The notes under the pieces were generated by a model. That model was not told the origin of the DNA and did not search any database. It saw nothing but the letters and a program-made list of their open reading frames with translations. Below, piece after piece: positions 1 to 4,847 of a stretch of 8,513 nucleotides of DNA; the stretch's first letter is position 1, and every line of letters begins with the position of its first letter. Made by a program: the position numbers and the translations under genes. Where the stretch lies: assembly GCA_903820955.1 (NCBI GenBank), contig CAIJJH010000154.1, positions 1 to 8,513 on the forward strand, written 5' to 3'. The DNA is from an uncultured Micrococcales bacterium (GTDB taxonomy: Bacteria > Actinomycetota > Actinomycetes > Actinomycetales > Microbacteriaceae).

Positions 1-1277
1 ATCTTGGGTAGCGACAGAGGGGTCATCTCGCGGCAGAGGTGCATCGCTATCTGTCGGGCCATGGCAATAGCTGCCACTCGAGAGTTGCCGTGAAGGTCGT
101 CCGGAGAAATCTTGAAGTAGTCGCTCACCGCGCGAATGATGTCGGCCGCTTGGACACTGGTGTCTTCCGAAACCGATGGCACATTCTTTAGCACCGTCTG
201 AACCAGAGGCATGTCGATCTGGTGCCGCGATAGGTTTGCGAATGCGGTTACCCGAATCAAGGTTCCCTCGAGCTCACGGACGTTACTCGATACTCGCTCC
301 GCGATGTACTCGAGAATGTCGTCGGTCACCCTAACCTTCTCGGTTTCTGCCTTCTTGCGAAGAATCGCGATGCGAGTTTCGAGAGCCGGTGCCTGGATGT
401 CTGTCTTCAAACCCCATTCGAAGCGCGAGAGCATGCGATCTTCAAAGCCACTCAGCTGGCTTGGTTCCACGTCACTGGTAATAACTACCTGCTTGTTGTG
501 GTTGTGCAAGGCGTTGAAGGTGTGGAAGAAAGCTTCCTGGGTCTCAGATTTACCAGACAGGAACTGGATGTCGTCGATCAGGAGAATGTCTACGTTGCGA
601 TACTCGTTGATGAACGAGTTCGAGTTGTTGTTGCGAATCGCGTTGATGAAGTCGTTAGTGAACTCTTCGCTTGAAACATAGCGAACCTTGAATCGGGGGT
701 AGAGACTCATTGCCTCGTGACCGATGGCGTGAAGCAGGTGGGTCTTTCCCAGGCCGGATTTGCCGTATATGAAAAGTGGGTTGTATGCGCCGGCAGGTTT
801 GTCGGCAACGGCGAAGGCTGCCGATCTGGCCAAGATGTTCGTCGACCCCATGACGAAGTTGTCGAAGGTGTATTTCGGGTTCAGGCGGGTTTCGAATCCG
901 GAGCTATTGGGGGTTCGAGCTGGCTCAGGGGAACTTGCCGAACCTGTGGACGTCGCCTCGTCAAATTCGGCGCCGACAGTGTTTACTGTGGAACCAAAAA
1001 CCGGCTCGATGTCTGGGTTGGTGGTGACTCTGAAATTGTAGATTTCTTGGTTGTCAGGATTCGAGCGCAAAAGCTCTTCGATTATTGGCCGGATTCGCTG
1101 ATCCAGCATCGATCTGGCCAAATCGTTTGGCACCTCGAGGTAAATGCTGTCGCCGATAGCGCCTTGTACTTCGGCAAGATCCAGGAAGCCTTGCATGGCC
1201 GGGCTGATCCGATCATCAACAGCGAGAGCGGCACGCGTTGCGACCCAGAGGTCAGCTGTTGCGCCGTCTTCAGCCAT
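1..1277 (-). CDS. dnaA: Chromosomal replication initiator DnaA (3' end missing)
   Basis: DnaA is the AAA+ ATPase that binds DnaA boxes and opens oriC. The visible 425 residues contain a domain I (about 1-75) and a short, Ser/Thr/Pro/Glu-rich linker (about 100-130). The ATPase domain starts near NPKYTFDNFV (about 133) with Walker A GKSGLGKT (172-179), Walker B ILLIDDIQF (231-239) and the sensor II stretch RELEGTLIR (334-342). The DNA-binding domain IV includes ARQIAMHLCRE and breaks off at TPLSLPK, so the GGRDHTTV-type signature lies outside the window. The ATG at 1277 is preceded by AAGGGGATC and by an in-frame TAG at 1301-1299, so no longer start is possible. It is transcribed away from the origin, divergently from rpmH. 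DnaA boxes 36-97 bp upstream make autoregulation likely. Identification is certain; only the C-terminus is unseen. Confidence 0.98.
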   Translation of the reverse strand, partial: MAEDGATADLWVATRAALAVDDRISPAMQGFLDLAEVQGAIGDSIYLEVPNDLARSMLDQRIRPIIEELLRSNPDNQEIYNFRVTTNPDIEPVFGSTVNTVGAEFDEATSTGSASSPEPARTPNSSGFETRLNPKYTFDNFVMGSTNILARSAAFAVADKPAGAYNPLFIYGKSGLGKTHLLHAIGHEAMSLYPRFKVRYVSSEEFTNDFINAIRNNNSNSFINEYRNVDILLIDDIQFLSGKSETQEAFFHTFNALHNHNKQVVITSDVEPSQLSGFEDRMLSRFEWGLKTDIQAPALETRIAILRKKAETEKVRVTDDILEYIAERVSSNVRELEGTLIRVTAFANLSRHQIDMPLVQTVLKNVPSVSEDTSVQAADIIRAVSDYFKISPDDLHGNSRVAAIAMARQIAMHLCREMTPLSLPK

Positions 1278-1312
1278 TCGGTGATCCCCTTTGCCGCTCT
1301 AGATGCCAGAAG

Positions 1313-1321
1313 TTCTCCACA
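1313..1321 (+). promoter_or_regulatory. DnaA box 1 (8/9)
   Basis: TTCTCCACA matches the TTATCCACA consensus at 8 of 9 positions. It is the box nearest the dnaA start codon, 36 bp upstream of it. Confidence 0.6.
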
Positions 1322-1332
1322 GACTAATCGAC

Positions 1333-1341
1333 TTGTGCACA
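1333..1341 (+). promoter_or_regulatory. Weak DnaA box 2 (7/9), palindromic core
   Basis: TTGTGCACA matches TTATCCACA at 7 of 9 positions, and the actinobacterial variant TTGTCCACA at 8 of 9. Its inner TGTGCACA is self-complementary, so it could be read from either strand. It lies 20 bp after box 1 and 11 bp before box 3 (start to start), which suggests a low-affinity member of the array. Confidence 0.45.
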
Positions 1342-1343
1342 GT

Positions 1344-1352
1344 TGTGGATAA
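1344..1352 (-). promoter_or_regulatory. DnaA box 3, perfect consensus
   Basis: The minus strand reads TTATCCACA, a 9/9 match to the DnaA box consensus. It is flanked by the AT-rich ATAACTAAAATTT (1349-1361). This is the strongest site in the cluster and the probable anchor for DnaA binding. Confidence 0.85.
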
Positions 1353-1365
1353 CTAAAATTTGGGT

Positions 1366-1374
1366 TGTGGAAAA
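1366..1374 (-). promoter_or_regulatory. DnaA box 4 (8/9)
   Basis: The minus strand reads TTTTCCACA, 8 of 9 positions of the consensus, in the same orientation as box 3 and 22 bp (two helical turns) from it. It lies just downstream of a candidate dnaA -10 element (1381-1376), so binding here could repress dnaA. Confidence 0.6.
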
Positions 1375-1375
1375 C

Positions 1376-1405
1376 CTCGTAGGTTAACGCCACTGAGGTA
1401 TTCAA
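1376..1405 (-). promoter_or_regulatory. Candidate dnaA promoter (weak)
   Basis: On the minus strand TTGAAT (1405-1400) is followed after 18 bp by TACGAG (1381-1376), a poor -10 of the TAnnA type. The start site would fall in DnaA box 4 and give a leader of about 90 nt. Position fits autoregulation, but the hexamers are weak and other promoters in the gap are possible. Confidence 0.25.
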
Positions 1406-1480
1406 CCGAATATCCAGAGCGAAAAGCAAATCGTATCGGCGTGTCTAAACCAAACTGTTACAAATGCCCGTGAGAGGGTT

Positions 1481-1510
1481 TTTGATCCCAAATATATTTT
1501 CGTCAAAAAC
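1481..1510. other. AT-rich stretch: possible DNA-unwinding element or UP element
   Basis: These 30 bp are about 73% A+T, including AAATATATTTT, in an otherwise GC-richer region. They could be the duplex-unwinding element of the origin, though they lie more than 100 bp from the DnaA boxes. They also sit directly upstream of the rpmH -35 element, where an UP element for a ribosomal-protein promoter would be expected. Sequence alone does not decide between the two. Confidence 0.4.
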
Positions 1511-1540
1511 TTGACCGCGGGCCCCCGAATGCCATAGGTT
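1511..1540 (+). promoter_or_regulatory. Likely rpmH operon promoter
   Basis: TTGACC (1511-1516) is followed by an 18-bp spacer and TAGGTT (1535-1540), a TAnnnT -10 typical of actinobacterial housekeeping sigma factors. The AT-rich stretch lies just upstream. The predicted start near 1547 gives a leader of about 90 nt before the rpmH ATG. This is the best promoter candidate for rpmH-rnpA-yidD-yidC-jag. Confidence 0.5.
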
Positions 1541-1638
1541 TAAGAGGTTGCTTTGCCTTGGATCGGCATTGCAAATAACTCGGCGGAATTTTCCGCTACC
1601 AACCAAGATCCAAAAATCAAGCTTTGGAGTGATCACCA

Positions 1639-1776
1639 ATGAGCAAACGTACCTTTCAGCCGAACAACCGTCGTCGTGCAAAGACCCACGGTTTCCGTGC
1701 TCGCATGAAGACCCGTGCCGGCCGCGCCATCCTGGCTGCGCGTCGCCGCAAGGGTCGCGTCGAGCTTTCGGCCTAA
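1639..1776 (+). CDS. rpmH: 50S ribosomal protein L34
   Basis: The 45-residue, strongly basic product begins [19 protein letters not shown] and continues [21 protein letters not shown], the classic L34 pattern. L34 is a small 23S rRNA-binding protein of the large ribosomal subunit, and this is its usual full length. GGAG at 1626-1629 sits 9 nt before the ATG. It is the first gene of the operon, with rnpA 12 nt downstream, and diverges from dnaA across the origin region, the standard bacterial arrangement. Confidence 0.98.
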   Translation: MSKRTFQPNNRRRAKTHGFRARMKTRAGRAILAARRRKGRVELSA

Positions 1777-1788
1777 ACAGCTAACCCG

Positions 1789-2139
1789 GTGCTCGCACGC
1801 GAGAACCGCCTAACTTCAGCCGCCGACTTCAAGTCGACAATGAAGCAGGGGCAAAAGCAGATTAGCGACCACATAATCGTCTACCTAAAGCGGGATGAGG
1901 CAGAGCCTCACGCCCGCTTTGGCTTTATCGTGGGCAAGCCGGTTGCTGGGGCGGTAGGGCGAAACCTAGTCAAACGTCGACTTCGAGCCATTGCGCGGGA
2001 ATTGCTGTTGACCAATCCAGCCGAGTACCTAACTGTTGTCCGCGCTTTACCGGGCGCCGCAGAGCTCGACTGGAATAGACTTCGAGAAGAAGTAATGACA
2101 GTCTTTGAGAAAACCATGCAAAGAAAGCCCAAGGTTTGA
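1789..2139 (+). CDS. rnpA: Ribonuclease P protein component
   Basis: This 116-residue basic protein binds the RNase P RNA and helps process the 5' ends of pre-tRNAs. The N-terminus LARENRLTSAADFKSTMKQG matches the family's usual opening. RFGFIVGKPVAGAVGRNLVKRRLRA (about residues 41-65) carries the RNR-like motif (GRNLVKRRLR) of the RNA-binding cleft. The start is GTG at 1789; an internal ATG at about 1840 would delete conserved sequence. No clear Shine-Dalgarno precedes the GTG, so translation probably depends on coupling to rpmH, which ends 12 nt upstream. The last four bases overlap yidD. The family call is secure. Confidence 0.96.
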   Translation: MLARENRLTSAADFKSTMKQGQKQISDHIIVYLKRDEAEPHARFGFIVGKPVAGAVGRNLVKRRLRAIARELLLTNPAEYLTVVRALPGAAELDWNRLREEVMTVFEKTMQRKPKV

Positions 2140-2438
2140 AAGCCTTGGAGTGGCTCTGGTTGGCACCTCGCAATGGCGTCATATTGTTTTTGAAGGGTTA
2201 CCGAAAATTCATCTCGCCAATTTACGGTGATGTTTGCAGGTATTACCCGACTTGTTCAGCCTATGGGCTTGGTCAAGTTCAGCAACGGGGAGTCGTTGCC
2301 GGAGTGGTTTTAACCACTTGGCGCATTCTTCGATGCAATCCCTTTGCTAAGGGCGGTATTGATCCGGTGAAACCGGGCTCAGGCACCTTCTTAGTAAGAG
2401 ACAACGGTTTTGTTACACCCCAACGAAGAAAGGGCTAA
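2136..2438 (+). CDS. yidD: YidD family membrane protein insertion efficiency factor
   Basis: The 100-residue product has the YidD hallmarks: a hydrophobic/amphipathic start (GVILFLKGYRKFISP, about 14-28), the cysteine motif CRYYPTCSAYG (about 34-44), WRILRCNPFAKGG (about 62-74) and IDPV. YidD is a small, inner-face membrane-associated protein thought to assist YidC/Sec-dependent insertion. Translation starts at a TTG that overlaps the rnpA stop (TTGA, 2136-2139), a classic translational-coupling junction. The conserved region begins about 13 residues in, so a later start is unlikely. yidC follows after 5 nt, consistent with the shared role. Confidence 0.93.
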   Translation: MKALEWLWLAPRNGVILFLKGYRKFISPIYGDVCRYYPTCSAYGLGQVQQRGVVAGVVLTTWRILRCNPFAKGGIDPVKPGSGTFLVRDNGFVTPQRRKG

Positions 2439-2443
2439 ACCAG

Positions 2444-3409
2444 ATGCCTGATATTCTCTGGCCCATCAAGTGGCTTATCGAGCTCATTCTGAGCGCATTC
2501 CACGCGGTATTCACCGCAACCTTCCAATTTTTGGTGCCTGGCGCTAAAGATCAAAGCAGCTGGGGCCTCACTTGGGTGCTTTCGATCGTCTGTCTTGTTT
2601 TAGTTGTTCGAACCGCCTTGATTCCGATCTTTGTTCGCCAAATCAAGAGCCAGCGCAACATGATGCTCGTGCAGCCAGAGCTTGCCAAGCTTCAGAAGAA
2701 ATACAAGGGCAAAACCGACCGCGAATCTCGCGAAAAGTTTGCGCAGGAGCAGATGGCTCTTTACAAGCGCACTGGTTCTAATCCCCTCAGTTCTTGTCTG
2801 CCAATGCTGGTGCAGATGCCGATCTTCTTCAGCCTCTTCAGCGTTCTAAAGACCGCTTCGGGCACCCCGCCAAAGGCCGGTGTCGCTTTCATGGACATCA
2901 ACCTAGCCCAGTCATTTCACGACTCAGTCTTTCTCGGCGCCCCACTGAAGGAATCACTAAGTACCGCTGATGGCAACGTCTCTGTATACGTCCTCGGAAT
3001 CACCATGATCGTCGCGATGACCGCCTCGCAGTTCATTACCCAAAAGCAGATCATGGCCAAGAACCAGAATGCTGCCACTCAGACCAGCCAGTACATGCAG
3101 ACCCAGAAGATCATGTTGTACGCGTTCCCGCTGATCTTCATGGTTTCGGGCATCGCGTTCCCGCTGGGCCTAATGTTCTACTGGCTAACCTCGAACTTCT
3201 GGACCATGGGTCAGCAGTATTTCGTTATCCGCCGCATGCCAACCCCGGGTTCTAAGGCCTTTGAAGAGCGCCAGACCCGCCTTGCCAAGAAAGGCAAGGT
3301 AGCCGAGGTTATCGAAGAACTCGAGAGCGAAGCCGAGACCATCGACATCGTTCGCGAAAACAGCCAACGGGCCCAGCCTGTAAGTAAAAAGCGCAATAAG
3401 AAGCGCTAG
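2444..3409 (+). CDS. yidC: Membrane protein insertase YidC (Oxa1/Alb3 family)
   Basis: YidC inserts and folds membrane proteins, alone or with SecYEG. The 321-residue protein is the short Gram-positive form without the large periplasmic domain, and I see no lipobox. Hydrophobic segments lie at about 11-31, 41-64, 118-136, 181-199 and 223-252. VVRTALIPIFVRQ contains R56, the positively charged residue expected in the hydrophilic groove. IKSQRNMMLVQPELAKLQKKYKGK (about 67-90) begins the cytosolic coiled-coil hairpin, and PMLVQMPIFFSLF is the family signature. The C-terminus is basic (KKRNKKR), as expected for ribosome contact. AAAGGG precedes the ATG, and jag follows after 11 nt. Confidence 0.97.
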   Translation: MPDILWPIKWLIELILSAFHAVFTATFQFLVPGAKDQSSWGLTWVLSIVCLVLVVRTALIPIFVRQIKSQRNMMLVQPELAKLQKKYKGKTDRESREKFAQEQMALYKRTGSNPLSSCLPMLVQMPIFFSLFSVLKTASGTPPKAGVAFMDINLAQSFHDSVFLGAPLKESLSTADGNVSVYVLGITMIVAMTASQFITQKQIMAKNQNAATQTSQYMQTQKIMLYAFPLIFMVSGIAFPLGLMFYWLTSNFWTMGQQYFVIRRMPTPGSKAFEERQTRLAKKGKVAEVIEELESEAETIDIVRENSQRAQPVSKKRNKKR

Positions 3410-3420
3410 TAGGAGAAACA

Positions 3421-3969
3421 ATGCCAAAAAAAGAGACCCCAGAAGTAGCAGTTGTTGAAGAAGTGGTTGTCGCAGAAGAAGCGGCAGAAGCCACCTCTGA
3501 AACCCCTGATGTAAAGGCACTAGAGGCCGAGGGCGACATCGCCGCCGACTATCTAGAGGAATTCCTAGACATCTTTGACCTAGAAGGCGACATCGACATT
3601 GATGTTCGTCAGGGACGCGCATATCTCGAGATCAGCGCCGAAGAGGACAGCAATCTTCGTCTGATTTCGGAGCCAGAGACCGTTGAGGCGCTCCAGGAGC
3701 TCACCCGCCTAGCCGTTCAGGTCAAGACCAACAGCTTCAGTCGCCTGATCCTCGACGTAGGTGGCTCGCGCCAGCGACGCATCGACGACATCACCCGCAT
3801 CGTTAACCGCATCATCGACAAGGTGAAGGACCTCGGCGAGGCTGTTCCGATGAAGCCAATGTCTTCATACGAGCGCAAAATCGTTCACGACCTGGTTTCA
3901 GAGGCCGGTTTGGTCTCTGAGTCTGAGGGTGAGGGCAAAGACCGCCACATCGTGGTCAAGCCCGCGTAA
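3421..3969 (+). CDS. jag: Jag/KhpB-type RNA-binding protein (KH-II + R3H)
   Basis: Jag/KhpB/EloR proteins bind RNA and affect cell elongation and division in Gram-positive bacteria. The 182-residue product has a Glu/Val/Ala-rich acidic N-terminus (about 6-40) in place of the Jag-N domain of Firmicutes, a KH-II-like region (about 41-115) and a C-terminal R3H domain. The R3H core is R152-x3-H156 in SSYERKIVHDLV, followed by SESEGEGKDRHIVV. ALQELTRLAV (90-99) is typical of the family, but the GxxG loop expected just before it reads SEPE (83-86). The Shine-Dalgarno AGGAG lies 6 nt before the ATG. It is the last gene before a terminator. The family call is firm; its RNA targets cannot be inferred. 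Confidence 0.93.
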   Translation: MPKKETPEVAVVEEVVVAEEAAEATSETPDVKALEAEGDIAADYLEEFLDIFDLEGDIDIDVRQGRAYLEISAEEDSNLRLISEPETVEALQELTRLAVQVKTNSFSRLILDVGGSRQRRIDDITRIVNRIIDKVKDLGEAVPMKPMSSYERKIVHDLVSEAGLVSESEGEGKDRHIVVKPA

Positions 3970-3983
3970 CTAGCCTTAGAAAT

Positions 3984-4015
3984 TGGCCGGGGCTCGCGCC
4001 TCGGCCATTTTCTTT
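3984..4015 (+). terminator. Intrinsic terminator after jag
   Basis: TGGCCGGGGC (3984-3993) pairs with GCCTCGGCCA (3998-4007) over 10 bp with one G-U pair and a TCGC loop. TTTTCTTT (4008-4015) follows directly. It starts 14 nt after the jag stop and should end the rpmH-jag transcript. Its last base is the first base of the parS site. Confidence 0.8.
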
Positions 4016-4030
4016 GTTTCACGTGAAACA
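4015..4030. other. parS: parS site 1 (ParB-binding centromere site)
   Basis: TGTTTCACGTGAAACA is a perfect 16-bp palindrome identical to the conserved bacterial parS. ParB loads here as a CTP-dependent clamp and spreads. It lies between the jag terminator and rsmG, about 2.7 kb from the DnaA boxes. It leaves only 15 bp before the rsmG ATG, so ParB binding could also affect rsmG transcription. Confidence 0.97.
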
Positions 4031-4045
4031 TAGAAGATTGTAGAT

Positions 4046-4666
4046 ATGAGCGTCGAACTCGAACCAGCAGTCGCCAAGGAAATCTTTGGCGAGCGAATCG
4101 AACTTGCCCGCGCCTATGCTGCCGCTCTGGCAAGGGATTCGGACACGTTGGGCCTTCTTGGTCCGCGCGAACTAGAAATCCTTTGGTCGCGCCACATCCT
4201 GAATAGCGCCGTGGTTGCCCAGCTAGTTGGCGACGGTAAAACCGTTGCCGATGTAGGTTCGGGGGCCGGATTGCCAGGTATTCCGATGGCGATAGTTCAA
4301 CCAAACGCCCATTTCACCCTTATCGAGCCAATGGAACGCCGTTCCGACTGGCTTCGGCAGCAGGTGGAGTTACTTGGACTTACCAATGTCGAGGTGTTGC
4401 GAGCCCGCGCCGAAGAAGTCGGCAGTGTTTACGACATAGTTACAGCGCGGGCGGTTTCAAATCTGTCTAAGTTGCTGCGCCTAACGGTCGATTTGATCCA
4501 CAGCAGGGGAGAGCTTCTAGCCCTAAAAGGCTCTAAGGCGGGCGAAGAGATAGCCGAAGCGAAGAAACTGACTAAGAAACTTGGCATTGAAAGCTTTGAT
4601 TTACTCACAGTCGGTGCCGAGTATTTGGCGGACCCCACAACCGTGGTCAGAATTAGACTAATCTGA
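4046..4666 (+). CDS. rsmG: 16S rRNA (guanine-527-N7)-methyltransferase RsmG
   Basis: RsmG (GidB) uses S-adenosylmethionine to make m7G527 in 16S rRNA of the 30S subunit. Loss of the enzyme is known to give low-level streptomycin resistance. The 206-residue protein shows RHILNS (49-54), the SAM-binding glycine-rich loop DVGSGAGLPG (69-78), the acidic IEPMERR (93-99), TARAV (133-137) and LKGSKAGEE (160-168), all at family positions. The ATG at 4046 is the first start after an in-frame TAG at 4031-4033. The only ribosome-binding hint is a weak AGAAGA upstream. It lies between parS 1 and the parAB segment, the usual actinobacterial order. Confidence 0.96.
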   Translation: MSVELEPAVAKEIFGERIELARAYAAALARDSDTLGLLGPRELEILWSRHILNSAVVAQLVGDGKTVADVGSGAGLPGIPMAIVQPNAHFTLIEPMERRSDWLRQQVELLGLTNVEVLRARAEEVGSVYDIVTARAVSNLSKLLRLTVDLIHSRGELLALKGSKAGEEIAEAKKLTKKLGIESFDLLTVGAEYLADPTTVVRIRLI

Positions 4667-4694
4667 ACCTTTAGATGCATACCGGAGAGCGAAT

Positions 4695-4847
4695 TTGAGC
4701 ACCTCAGAACAGGGAATTTCGGCCGCAGAGGCCTCGGCGGTTACCAAGCCGAGCGTTGTGGCTGGTCTTGGCTACCCTGCCGGGCGCGATGAGGTAAGCC
4801 CGCAACCCACCGGTTGGCAGAAGGATGTTTCACGTGAAACAACCTAA
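4695..4847 (+). CDS. 50-codon ORF upstream of parA, possible displaced ParA N-terminus
   Basis: A TTG at 4695, 5 nt after GGAGAG (4684-4689), opens a 50-codon frame beginning MSTSEQGISAAEASAV and ending DVSRETT-stop at 4845-4847. It is polar, Ser/Ala/Glu/Pro-rich and probably disordered, with no domain I recognise. The terminal VSRET is the parS sequence read in this frame. From memory, M. tuberculosis ParA carries VSRETSTEFDTP in one continuous frame. Here VSRET is in this frame, while NELDTPL is in the parA frame one base away. It could be a real leader peptide coupled to parA, the ancestral ParA N-terminus split by a frameshift, or a chance ORF. The good Shine-Dalgarno favours translation. 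Confidence 0.45.
   Translation: MSTSEQGISAAEASAVTKPSVVAGLGYPAGRDEVSPQPTGWQKDVSRETT

Larger units (their letters stand above)
1278..1638. other. dnaA-rpmH intergenic region, probable oriC (or part of it)
   Basis: This 361-bp gap between the divergent dnaA and rpmH starts contains no convincing gene. It holds four DnaA-box-like 9-mers within 62 bp (1313-1374), short AT-rich stretches at 1349-1361 and 1481-1510, a small inverted repeat (AACCT-CGT-AGGTT, 1373-1385) and a candidate rpmH promoter (1511-1540). Box clusters beside dnaA mark bacterial origins. In many actinobacteria, however, the main origin lies between dnaA and dnaN, which is beyond the left edge. This region could therefore be the origin, one half of a bipartite origin, or mainly the dnaA regulatory region. 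Confidence 0.7.

Noticed and set aside
211..681. Plus-strand open frames of 156, 211 and 93 codons opposite dnaA
   Set aside because: They lie antisense to conserved DnaA domains, have no recognisable family and no ribosome-binding sites that stand out.
1410..1418. ATATCCAGA as a fifth DnaA box
   Set aside because: It is only a 7/9 match, lies 36 bp outside the array and does not keep its spacing.
1082..1429. Minus-strand 115-codon frame across the dnaA start and the DnaA boxes
   Set aside because: It is out of frame with dnaA, runs through the box array and resembles no protein family I know.
1445..1784. 78-codon frames on both strands across the rpmH promoter and rpmH
   Set aside because: They overlap the clear L34 gene in other frames or cross the promoter region; they are frame shadows.
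3185..3622. Minus-strand 145-codon leucine-rich frame opposite yidC/jag
   Set aside because: Its Leu-rich composition is simply the complement of the Glu/Ala/Lys-rich yidC tail and jag N-terminus.
4494..4502. DnaA-box-like TGATCCACA inside rsmG
   Set aside because: It is a single 8/9 match inside a coding region with no neighbouring boxes; such matches are expected by chance. The same applies to TTACCCACA near 7874.
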